NCBI RefSeq assembly: GCF_019279795.1
Contig: NC_056725.1
Coordinates: 1,754,081,609 to 1,754,145,608, forward strand
From: Protopterus annectens
Lineage: Eukaryota; Chordata; Ceratodontiformes; Protopteridae
DNA length: 64,000 nt
Reading direction: 5' to 3'
In this document: positions 11,094-19,700 of the stretch, piece after piece
Layout of the letters: each line of letters opens with the position of its first letter
Numbering within the stretch: position 1 is the stretch's first letter
Program-made: the position numbers and the translations under genes
Notes under the pieces: generated by a model
Database searches by the model: none
Told to the model about the DNA's origin: nothing
What the model saw: the letters and a program-made list of their open reading frames with translations, nothing else

Positions 11094-11891
11094 ACCAGAC
11101 TGGCCACAGAAAGAGCCAGAAAGTGCACATTCATGGCAAATGATCTACTAGGGAGGAGTGACAGAAATTTAAATATTTAATAAGAACACTCTGCCCAGAA
11201 TCAGGCACAAAGAAAGCAAGCCAAATGAGATTGATTCAAATTTGATTTCTACATTTCACAATTAGAACTTGTCACTGACTCAAGTCAAATGTTGCACGTT
11301 GGACACTTAACAGCCAACTGTACAATAAGTAGAAGACCTCTGTGTCTCTGAGATAAGCTATGAAAAGAGTGAGAAACATGGGAATGTACAAGCTGCAGAT
11401 AAATTAATGTAAGGCAAAGACTTGAACTGAAAGCTTTTGCTCTGCCCCCAAAATATACATTTCTTTAGGAAATATGAAGATAAGCATTTTTCATATCTGC
11501 TGCCCACAATTCATGCCCCTGTTTAAAAGAAAAAAAAACAACCACTTACATTATGAACTTCTTGTAAATAATAAAATAAATCAGATGTTTAAGTACAAGA
11601 CTAGACAGGTTTCTCTCCTTCTGGAGGAACAGAAGAAACCTTAAGTAAAACCCCTTTCCTTCCCAGATTATGAATTCCACTGCTTGTTTTAGGAAAATAA
11701 CTCCCTGCCACAAGTGAAAGTGGTATATCACAATGTTGAGCACTACTGTGAGAAATTTGCATAAATGAAGTATGCCACTGTTCCAGTAAACGAACTGAAC
11801 ATCTACAACGCCCAAGGATGGAAAGACAAGTCTTCTCCTTCTTTCTTGCAGAGAAAGCTGTCAGGGAGCATGACAGGCACATGCTCAAAAT
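11094..11891. other. No gene recognised
   Basis: AT-rich sequence between the LINE 5' end and PLE2. Short open frames exist (for example 11546-11815 and 11601-11948 minus) but have no recognisable motif. The last 14 bases (11878-11891) are the left target site duplication of PLE2. Confidence 0.5.
11878..11891 (+). repeat. PLE2 left target site duplication
   Basis: CACATGCTCAAAAT, repeated exactly at 14572-14585 on the other side of PLE2. Perfect identity over 14 bp directly adjoining the outer inverted ends marks it as a target site duplication. Confidence 0.85.
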
Positions 11892-11974
11892 CAACAAAAC
11901 CAAAAACCTGGCAGAAAACGCTGTAGAGAGAAGAATCCACAGAAACAAACTCCCTTCGGATGAAAAATGTATTC

Positions 11975-12027
11975 ATACAAGTTAAGCGCTTTCGTCAGTC
12001 CAATCAGCTGACTTCCTCAGAACAAAT
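11975..12027 (-). ncRNA. Hammerhead-like core, PLE2 minus copy
   Basis: On the minus strand: CTGAGGA (plus 12014-12020), an A, stem II GTCAG/CTGAC, GAAA (plus 11990-11993), then AGCGCT and T. The core is identical to that in the plus copy at 14477-14513. See that entry for the structure. Confidence 0.5.
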
Positions 12028-12249
12028 GGAAAGACACACAGACAGCCTTATATATTGAAAATAAGTCATGAGGCTAAAGGGCGCCAAAAAACATTGTAAA
12101 ATTATTGAACATTATAAAAAATCACAATACAATACATTTATCAAAAATACATCTAAAAAGTGTAAATAAAAAATATATATAATATATACATGTATATATG
12201 TATTATATATTAAACTCCCCTTAAATAGTTACTAAAATTAATACTGTCA

Positions 12250-13370
12250 TTGAGTCCAGGGAAAGTGAGTGCATCTAGTTTTAGTTGCCACCATAATTCC
12301 CTGAACTCAAGGTAGTCATTCCACGGACCCCCACCCAGGGTCTTGTGGAACCTGTTCTAGTACTAAAAATTTTAAATCATGTTCTGGAAAATCAATGGTG
12401 TGTTTGTACAGCGCGTTAGCACTATTCCCCATTTTCAGATCTCTAAGGTGCTCAGATTCTTTCTTTGAGACGTCTTTTAGTTTTACCTATGTAGTAACCA
12501 CTACACTTTGTACATAGGGCAGCATAAATCACTCCTTTAGAGTAACAAGAATATCTCCCTTTAGGTTTAATTGAAATATTGTTAATCATAACTTTGTCTG
12601 AACCTAAAATAAAGTTACACTGTGCACAAAAAACGCACTTTCATGTTACCTTTAAGACCAGTGTTTTGTATTTCTTTTTCCAAAAGATTTTTTTATAGTG
12701 GAACCCCTTTTAAAAATAATATGGGGCTCCAAACCCAGTTTGTTCAAAATGTCATCTTGACCATAAAAGACATGCTAGTTTTTCTTTAAAATGTCATAAA
12801 TAGACTGACTGTCTAGGGAAAATTTTGTAAAAAATGAGCAAGCATAATTAATGTTGTCCCTATTCATTACAGATTGATCCACTACAACATTTTGCTCACA
12901 ATCCCCTTTTAAAAGTAATGGTTTAAACCTGCCAGCATGCCTTGATACCAAGACTTCTTTATGTACCTGATCAATCAAAGCTGCAGGATATCCTCTAGCC
13001 AAAAGCATGTCTCTCAAAAAATTACATTGTGAAAAAAAGTCAGCTTCCAAACTGACCATCCGTGAAGTCCTAACATATTGGCCTTTAATAACTCCCCTTT
13101 TAACATGTTCAGGATGGCAACTTTGGTAATGTAATGAATGATTACAGTATGTGGGCTTTCTGTGTAGGTCACTAACAAAAGCACCTATATTAATGTTCTT
13201 TCTAATTGTAACATCTAAGTAGCTGATGTCATGCGTCCTATAAACATGGGTAAATCGTAAAAAAAACAGTGGTCCCATTGATATAAGTTATAAAATCATG
13301 ATCATTGGCGTCACCATTCCAAATAAAAAATAAATCATCAATATAACGCAAATACAAAGGACCATTTGTT
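12250..13370 (-). pseudogene. PLE2 minus copy: RT end, linker and GIY-YIG remnants
   Basis: The 5' end at about 13370 begins within the RT catalytic block, LYLRYIDDLFFIWNGD, and continues in the adjacent frame 12775-13278 with YLDVTIRKN, LHRKPTYCNHSLHY and the post-RT segment VHKEVLVSRH. Downstream (12700-12250) the Cys linker and GIY-YIG region remain recognisable by comparison with the plus copy but are broken by frameshifts. The YIDD box is intact. Upstream RT blocks A and B are missing because of 5' truncation. Confidence 0.85.
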
Positions 13371-14281
13371 AGGGGAGTTATTAAAGGCCAATATGTTAGG
13401 ACTTCACGGATGGTCAGTTTGGAAGCTGACTTTTTTTCACAATGTAATTTTTTGAGAGACATGCTTTTGGCTAGAGGATATCCTGCAGCTTTGATTGATC
13501 AGGTACATAAAGAAGTCTTGGTATCAAGGCATGCTGGCAGGTTTTAACCATTACTTTTAAAAGGGGATTGTGAGCAAAATGTTGTAGTGGATCAATCTGT
13601 AATGAATAGGGACAACATTAATTATGCTTGTTCATTTTTTACAAAATTTTCCCTAGACCATCAGTCTATGACATTTTAAAGAAAAACTGGCATGTCTTTT
13701 ATGGTCAAGACGACATTTTGAACAAATTGGGTTTGGCGCCCCGTATTATTTTTAAAAGGGGTTCCACTATAAAAAATCTTTTAGAAAAAGAAATACAAAA
13801 CACTGGTCTTAAAGGTAACATCGGTACTAGGAAGTGCAGTTTTTGTGCACAGTGTAACATTATTTTATGCCCAGACAAAGTAATGATTAACAATATTTCA
13901 ATCAAACCTAAAGGGAGATATTCTTGTTACACTAAAGGGGTGATTTATGCTGCCCTATGTACAAAGTGTAATGGTTACTACATTGGTAAAACTAAAAGAC
14001 GTCTCAAAGAAAGAATTTACGAGCCGCTCAGAGATCAGAAAATGGGGAATAGTGCTAACACGCTATACAAACACACCACTGATTTCCCAGGACATGATTT
14101 TAAATTTTTAGTACTAGAACAGATTCCACAAGACCCTGGGGGGGGGGGGGGTCAGTGGAATGACTATCTCGAGTTCAGGGAATTATGGTGGCAACTAAAA
14201 CTAGATGCACTCACTTTCCCTGGACTCAATGAAAGTATTAATTTTAGTAGCTATTTAAGATTGCCTTCTTACAGAGTTTAA
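13371..14281 (+). pseudogene. PLE2 plus copy: linker and GIY-YIG endonuclease
   Basis: The main frame is 13628-14281 (217 codons). Motifs in order are KNWHVFYGQDDILN, RIIFKRGSTIKNLL, the zinc-like KCSFCAQCNIILC, the GIY-YIG core GVIYAALCTKC and YYIGKTKRRLKERI, then the C-terminal hallmark LEFRELWWQLKLDALTF and GLNESINF. The GIY, YIG, Arg and C-terminal Glu positions are all visible. A run of 12 G (14140-14151) encodes poly-Gly and may be a slippage site. The first ~250 bp of the copy (13371-13627) are out of frame with it. It is 5'-truncated, so no RT is encoded. Confidence 0.9.
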
Positions 14282-14469
14282 TATATAATACATATATATA
14301 AATTACATATATTGTTTCTTTATTTACACTTTTTAGATGCATTTTTGATAAAAGCATTGTATTGTGATTTTTTTTTATAATGTTCAATAATTTTACAATG
14401 TTTTTTGGCTCCTTTTAGTTAGCCATATGACCTTTTATCAATATATAAGGCTGTCTTGTGTGTCTTTCC

Positions 14470-14522
14470 ATTTGTTCTGAGGAAGTCAGCTGATTGGACT
14501 GACGAAAGCGCTTAACTTGTAT
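14470..14522 (+). ncRNA. Hammerhead-like core, PLE2 plus copy
   Basis: CTGAGGA (14477-14483), one extra A, stem II GTCAG (14485-14489) pairing with CTGAC (14499-14503), GAAA (14504-14507), palindromic AGCGCT (14507-14512) and T14513 as the candidate cleavage base. GTT just before the core and AAC after the T can pair as the start of stem I. A palindromic stem III too short to close on itself suggests pairing between two RNA copies, as proposed for other short-stem-III hammerheads. The extra A before stem II departs from the consensus. Confidence 0.5.
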
Positions 14523-14571
14523 GAATAAAATTTTCATCCGAAGGGAGTTTGTGTCTGTGGATTCTTTTCTC

Positions 14572-14585
14572 CACATGCTCAAAAT
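14572..14585 (+). repeat. PLE2 right target site duplication
   Basis: CACATGCTCAAAAT, the partner of 11878-11891. It fixes the right border of PLE2 at 14571. Confidence 0.85.
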
Positions 14586-14609
14586 ATCAGATGATCTATG
14601 ACAAACCAC

Positions 14610-14702
14610 AGGCAGCGCTAGCTGGTGCACCCTGTGCATCGCTAGCTGGTGCGCACCATGCATCACAAGCATCGCTAGCTGGTGCTCACCATGCATCACA
14701 TG
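14610..14702 (+). repeat. Short tandem array, GCTAGCTGGTGC core
   Basis: The 12-mer GCTAGCTGGTGC occurs at 14617, 14641 and 14673, embedded in imperfect units sharing CACCATGCATCACA. The array starts about 25 bp after the PLE2 right target site duplication. It looks like a small minisatellite. Confidence 0.75.
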
Positions 14703-14957
14703 CTAAACTAGGAGTGTGTGCAGAGTTCAGTTCCAGTCCACCAATCTACTAAGCAAGACAAAATAACAGTATACAAGGATATATACACACAGGTCTACAC
14801 CGAACAGCCACAGCTATTCAGTATAGTCCACCCATTAAACCATCACCATACTGAAGAAAAAAAACTCAGAGTAGGGGCAAGCTCCCTTGCACCCAACCAA
14901 CCTTAGAACAAGAACTTGCAGTACCATTATATCTATTAGTTACTATGTCATATAAAT

Positions 14958-15490
14958 ATGGGGAGATTCCTCAAGATTAGAGACATGCACTTATTAAACC
15001 TGCCTTTAACAGAAAGGGAAATAAGACAAACCCAAAGTCATACAGACCCTTCATGTTGTGGAAAAATAGAGAAGGTAATACTGGACAAGTTATTGTCAGA
15101 ACTGGAAAAGGTGGGACTTGAAACCATGTATCAGCATGCATATGTTGAAAACATCTATTACTTCCTGTATAGCAATATCATAAAAGCTACAAATTAAAAA
15201 TTATTCTGATATAATTTATATTGATTTAACTTCAACATTTGCCAGGGTCATATGCCAAACACTGTCCAATAAATTAGAACAACCAGGTATGGATGTACTC
15301 TTGATAAAATGGTTGATTGCATGGATTACAAACAGGACATGACAAGTATCATGCAACTGGACAAGTGAAATTCTTGGTTACAATCAGGGTGCCCCACAGG
15401 GATCTGTCCTAGGCCTGTATTTGTTTAGACTGTATTTTTCAGATCTTTTTTATCTGATGTGTTCTACAGTTTATATGCAGCTAACCTGAA
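14958..15490 (+). pseudogene. LINE reverse transcriptase fragment (CR1/L2 group)
   Basis: A decayed plus-strand RT. Around 15030-15110 it reads like SYRPFMLW followed by EKVILDKLLSELEK, the NYRPISLL....K..E.I...L context. Around 15225-15290 IDLTSTFARVI matches block A (usual YIDLSKAFDTV). Around 15390-15440 GAPQGSVLGLYLFRLYFSDL matches block B (GVPQGSVLGPLLFLIYINDL). Several stops interrupt it and block C (ADD) is not recognisable. It lacks the PLE-type motifs, so it is a LINE piece unconnected to PLE2. Confidence 0.75.
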
Positions 15491-17440
15491 ATTCAGTAAA
15501 CTGATCACGTGTTACCGATAAGTTCTGACTAAACTGGCCAAAATTTCAAAGATAGCTAAACTCTTGGAAGTAATGATCCAAGCAATAATGTCTGGTGAAG
15601 GTGTGAATTAATGGCCAAGTGGCTGTACTGCAGATGTCCAAAATGGAGACCTTTTTTACTTCCCACAGCTGACCATCAGCTACACCTAGGACCATTCCTT
15701 ATCCAACTGTACCAAACCCAACTAGCCACTTACAGACCTCTGATCCATGTTCAGGGCCAGTAAGGAGATGAGGCAGCTAGGGTAATGTTATACTGCTGCC
15801 ATAGAATGCTTACCTACTACTTCCCACCCTTTGCTCTGTCCAAGGGAGGTAAGGAATAGGCTCCATCGCTGCACCCTCTCATTCTAGAAGGGGCTTGACA
15901 TCAGCAGCATTGTTCTACCTATTACAAGCAAAATTGTATGGCTGTCTCCCTGATCACCAGCAGGGAAACCTACCACACAAATGTGTCCCTAGTATATGCA
16001 TCTCTCCCTCCCCCTGAAGGGGATGCTCAACCTCCCTACCTGCGCAATTAAGCAACAGAGACTCTATTCATAGTTTAATTGCCCTGGACATAATCAGAAC
16101 TTTATTCCACTATGCCAGCGTTGCACTCTAATTGACATATTCTTGATGCAGGCAGTGGAAGTAGACACATTCCTTACAGAGTGGTCTTTGAAAGCTGCAT
16201 TTTCCAGTGGGTGGTTCGCCTCCAGATATCAGTGACAAAAAGACTGCTGTGAGCAATCAACTTAGGAAAGAATTTGCTTAATAACTTTAAGCCCCTACCC
16301 TCTCAGAAATAAAACAAACAAAATGCTGTTTCCAATTGTCTGAACTTGCACAGTTGGTTCAGGTACACCCTGGACTGACAGCATATGGCCTTTCTGATTG
16401 CCTAAAAAAAGGGGGGGGGGATAAACAAAGGAGGTGAATGGGCCAGTTAGAGAATACTTCTGACAACAAGCTCAGGACAAATTGTAGGGCAGTCCTAAGG
16501 GAAACTCAACCTTGTGAAAGACCAAATAAGTTTTACTACAAATAAGAGGCTAAAGCTTTGAGATTCAGGTAGAGTAGCAAAGGTGATGACCACCAAGTTC
16601 TAACAGATGAACTGCAGAGTTGCTGACCCTGCAGACAAACAGTGGACAAACAAACTTGTCATTAATAATTCTCAGGGAGAAGAGAGGTTCTTCAAAGGAA
16701 AGCAAACATACAAAATCATTCAAGGGTCTTGCCTGACAAAAGTGCCAGAACAAAATTCTTCTTGGCAAAAGGTTATAATGTGCAATAACTGAGACCCAAT
16801 AGAAGTCTGATACAAGTCAGAACAACATGCAAAATTACCAGCTGTAGTAGCAGAAGATACGTCACCAGCAAGATGCAGTTCTCTTAGACTTAGTGGAAAA
16901 GCACCTAAAACACATGCTTCTCAGCTATGGAAGGGAATAAAGCTAAATGCTGGGTTCACTTTTCTGAAATGTGCAGTGAAGTAGAAAATCACAAATCAGT
17001 AAGAAAGTTAGAAAAGTGTGCAAGAATCTTCCCTGCCAAGTTAGAGACAATGCATTCACCAACACATCCCCCTTGCCCTGCTTAAAAAAAAAAAATTGCT
17101 CTCGGACATGTTCCACTCCCAAATGACTAACCAGGCAGAACTACTACACACTCGAGCTTTAGGGAAGCATTAAAAGTAATGATCAGAAAATCACCAGCAT
17201 GATCTCTTCTCCCACAATGTGAATGGCTACAAGGAAGGTAGCCCGTGTCTATGGTCCACTGCCAGCCATGAATCAGCTTCCTTTACAAGTTGGGCAAAAT
17301 GTCTTTGTCTACATACCATAGCATGTTTGCACTGGTTGTCAGACTGGAACAGAGTAGGACCTGGTCTCAGTACCCCAGAAATTCCAAGGTCAAGAAATAA
17401 TGTCTGCAACTCAAGTATCATTATTTGCAACCTGCTATAC
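15491..17440. other. No gene recognised
   Basis: About 2 kb of unassigned sequence. I find only short open frames without motifs (for example 16607-16792 plus), one G-run near 16412-16420 and an A-run near 17085. No splice-flanked coding segment stands out. Confidence 0.45.
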
Positions 17441-17800
17441 TGAGAGACCAAATGGCTTAGTGGTTAAGGTCTTCGCCTCCGATGCACAAGGTTCAATCCT
17501 GACCTCCGACCAATGCCTCTTTGGAGTTTGCATGTTCTTCCTTTGTCTCTGTGGGGTTCCTCCCATGTCTGAAAAACATGCTGAGTGTTTACATCTCAAA
17601 CTCACCAATGAATGCAGCTGTGGGCAGCAGCACAGACACTACATGGTGCCCTATAGGGGGAAGAGTTGTACAGACCAACCGCTTTTGGCATCTACTGTGG
17701 TGCACAGTATCCTCAAGATAGGAGAACATGGATCACAGACTGCACGCTGTGGCAGGGCTAGCCACTCAATGGTGTAAAATATGGCTCAATGTGATTCGGT
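17441..17800 (+). mobile_element. tRNA-derived SINE-like head upstream of RTE
   Basis: The segment begins with a tRNA-like stretch containing both pol III promoter boxes and continues through GTTTGCATGTTCTTCC...TCCTCCCATG, a sequence style common in fish and amphibian SINEs. It is directly followed by RTE 5' sequence. It could be a separate SINE or a promoter captured at the RTE 5' end; the sequence alone does not decide. Confidence 0.5.
17453..17500 (+). promoter_or_regulatory. Pol III internal promoter, A and B boxes
   Basis: A box TGGCTTAGTGG at 17453-17463 (perfect to TRGYNNANNGG) and B box GGTTCAATCCT at 17490-17500 (one base from GGTTCGANTCC). Their 37-bp spacing is typical of tRNA genes, consistent with a tRNA-derived origin. 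Confidence 0.7.
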
Positions 17801-18075
17801 CATGTTGACTGATGTCACCAAAAATGGGCATGGGTAGTTACTGGTGATAAGTAGGTTGAGGACCCGGCCTACTCTGACCCACGCCAGGGACCCATGCTAA
17901 CAGTGGGAGGGGTATATGTGACCCTAGTGGCCAGTGTGTGCCTGCCATAAAATCCAGCAGCCCTGGGTCAATAAGCTACTGGCTGGCTAGTGTCTAGTTG
18001 CCCAGCCTGGGTTATCTGGGATAGCTCTGTTGAGCAAAAGCTGGACGTAAAACCAACCAACCTGCCAAACATGAA
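17800..18075 (+). mobile_element. RTE LINE, 5' part (left of DIRS-A)
   Basis: GC-richer sequence ending in TAAAACCAACCAACCTGCCAAAC, directly followed by DIRS-A. The RTE endonuclease frame begins immediately on the other side of DIRS-A (CTGAGAATTGCTACAC at 23682), so this looks like the RTE 5' UTR split by the insertion. No coding sequence is recognised within it. Confidence 0.55.
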
Positions 18076-18290
18076 AGTACAGTTTTGTACCTACCATAAA
18101 TGTAGATGTCTGAGAGGTATGCATCTGCAGTCCTAACATATGGGTTGTCCTGCCTCAGGCAGCCCCTCGGTCGGCCGGATTCCAAAGTCTGGGTCTGGCC
18201 TCGGCTGATGTCGCACTTCACCCGACATCATAGCTGCTGTGAATCGGGTATAAAGGCATCAGCTGACGCCATTTTCCTCAGTGTTTCTTG
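18076..18290 (+). repeat. DIRS-A left inverted terminal repeat
   Basis: From about 18119 to 18290 this is the inverted copy of 23490-23664 (for example GGCAGCCCCTCGGTCGGCCG here against CGGCCGACCGAGGGGCTGCC on the right). The outermost 45 nt (18076-18120) are not in the right repeat but are complementary to 18498-18542 with one mismatch. That is the DIRS arrangement in which each terminus pairs with half of the internal complementary region. Confidence 0.9.
18249..18254 (+). promoter_or_regulatory. TATA box in left ITR, facing into element
   Basis: TATAAA within GGGTATAAAGGCATCAGC, on the plus strand. It is the mirror of the TATA box in the right repeat and would drive transcription antisense to the DIRS-A genes. 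Function is inferred from position and motif only. Confidence 0.4.
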
Positions 18291-18486
18291 CCCCAGATGC
18301 CAGGTGCCCTCTAGGAAGGCTAAATTTGGATAAATGCAAATGGTTCCAAACAGTAGAGAGCAAACAATATAAACATGTATATACATATATACAAACAAAT
18401 ACACCATAATAGATTCCCCCAGCTAGCTACAAGATGGGCAAAATACCCTAGGAGTACCACAGAGTGGAAGGAGGGTGGGTAATCCT

Positions 18487-18585
18487 GACTGCAGATGGAT
18501 ACCTCTCGGACATCTACATTTATGGTAGGTACAAAACTGTACTATGTCCTTCAAGGATGCATCTGCAGTCCTAACATATGGGTAG
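18487..18585 (-). repeat. DIRS-A internal complementary region
   Basis: Two abutting parts. Positions 18498-18542 are the reverse complement of the left terminus 18076-18120 (one mismatch in 45), and 18545-18582 match the reverse complement of the right terminus 23641-23678. Together they are a template bringing both ends side by side, as in the DIRS-1 circle model. This makes the element structurally complete. Confidence 0.9.
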
Positions 18586-18635
18586 AATACCATAGCCAAA
18601 CTGGGGGTGGAGGCACTAAGCTGATTATGGTGTAG

Positions 18636-19700
18636 TTAAGATCCCTTGCAAAACAGCAGTTGCAAACCTGCTCGGGATCTGGAGTATAAAGGTAGATTAT
18701 AATGCTTGGCAAATGTATGCACGGAGCTCCAAGTAGCAGCTTCTAAAATGTCTTTGGTAGCCACTCCTCGTAGGAAAGCTGTAGTAGTGGCTGTAGCCCT
18801 TGTGGAGTGAGGTCTGATGTTTTCTGGAGTTGTCTTTCCATGAAAAGAGTAACAAAATCTAATGCAATTTCCTATCCATTTTGAGATTGTCTGTTTTGAA
18901 ATTGCTTTTCCTTCCATTCCTGATGCATATGTTACCAGAAGCTGGTCAGTCTTTCTGTTGGTCTTGGTTCTGTCCAGATAGTAGCGCAATTGCCTGTGAA
19001 CATCCAATGTATGTAGTAGTCTTTCCCCCTTGTTCTGTGGATTGGGGAAGAATGTTGGCAGGTGGATTGCTTGGTTCAATGATACCCTGGAGACCACTTT
19101 TGGCATAAAAGTAGGATTAGTTCTCAAGGACACTCTATCCTGATGGAAGTTAAGGAAGGGCTGTACTGCCATTAATGCCTGTAATTCAGAAACCCTTCTT
19201 GCTGAAGTGATTGCAAGCAGGAAAGCAGTTTTCCAAGATAAGAACTGTAATTCTTCTGTTGCTGCTGGTTCGAAAGGGGGAAGTGTTAACTTTTCCAGCA
19301 CAAAGTTAAGGTCCCATGTAGGTAAAGGTGGCTTCCTTGGAGGCTTTACATTTTCAATTCCTCTCAGAAACTGTCTGAGTAGAGGATGAGAGAAGACTGG
19401 AGGATCCGTGTTGTATTCTGCTGAAATTGCTGATGCATGAATCTTAATGGAGGAGTAAGACAGGCCATTGTGGAAAAGTTCTGCTAAGTATTCCAGGATG
19501 TTAGGTATGTTTGCTAATGATACATTTTCTCCTTTTGCTGCACTCCAAATGAGGTATCTTTTCCATTTGGCTGAATAAGTCTTCCTTGTGGAGGGTCTGC
19601 GAGCCTCCAGGATAATGTCTTTAACCCTCTGAGATAAGTCTGGGTTATTTTGCTTTATATAATATTCCAAGCAGCTAGCTGCAGTGTTTTCAAGTTTGGA
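18636..19700 (-). CDS. DIRS-A tyrosine recombinase (3' part of a 974-codon frame)
   Basis: The C-terminal ~340 residues of the open frame 18636-21560 are a DIRS tyrosine recombinase. The N-terminal core-binding part shows RRPSTRKTYSAKWKRYLIW. The catalytic domain has the first Arg in TSARRVSELQAL, the HxxR box in RPHSTRATATT, and the H-then-Tyr end in WSSVHTFAKHYNLP, with Tyr as the presumed nucleophile. All expected R-H-R-(H/W)-Y positions are present. It integrates circular element DNA. The frame stays open through the whole RT-RNase H region upstream, which is translated in another frame, so the true start of the recombinase cannot be fixed. The frame ends at 18636, just before the internal complementary region. 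Confidence 0.9.
   Translation of the reverse strand, partial: SKLENTAASCLEYYIKQNNPDLSQRVKDIILEARRPSTRKTYSAKWKRYLIWSAAKGENVSLANIPNILEYLAELFHNGLSYSSIKIHASAISAEYNTDPPVFSHPLLRQFLRGIENVKPPRKPPLPTWDLNFVLEKLTLPPFEPAATEELQFLSWKTAFLLAITSARRVSELQALMAVQPFLNFHQDRVSLRTNPTFMPKVVSRVSLNQAIHLPTFFPNPQNKGERLLHTLDVHRQLRYYLDRTKTNRKTDQLLVTYASGMEGKAISKQTISKWIGNCIRFCYSFHGKTTPENIRPHSTRATATTTAFLRGVATKDILEAATWSSVHTFAKHYNLPLYSRSRAGLQLLFCKGS

Larger units (their letters stand above)
11892..14571. mobile_element. PLE2: inverted pair of Penelope-like elements with target site duplication
   Basis: A minus-strand copy (11892-about 13370) and a plus-strand copy (about 13371-14571), both 5'-truncated, meet head to head near 13370, so both 3' ends point outward. 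The outer ends are inverted repeats (AAACTCCCTTCGGATGAAAA at the left, mirrored at the right). The whole pair is flanked by a perfect 14-bp direct repeat, CACATGCTCAAAAT, at 11878-11891 and 14572-14585. This means the pair inserted as one unit. The encoded segments (YIDD-containing RT tail, Cys linker, GIY-YIG) belong to a different PLE family from PLE1. Confidence 0.9.

Noticed and set aside
11892..14571. DNA transposon with terminal inverted repeats
   Set aside because: The inverted ends are the 3' ends of two opposed PLE copies; coding content is RT and GIY-YIG, with no transposase.
14610..14702. CRISPR-like array
   Set aside because: Only three imperfect units with related spacers; the context is a vertebrate-type genome. 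It is a small minisatellite.
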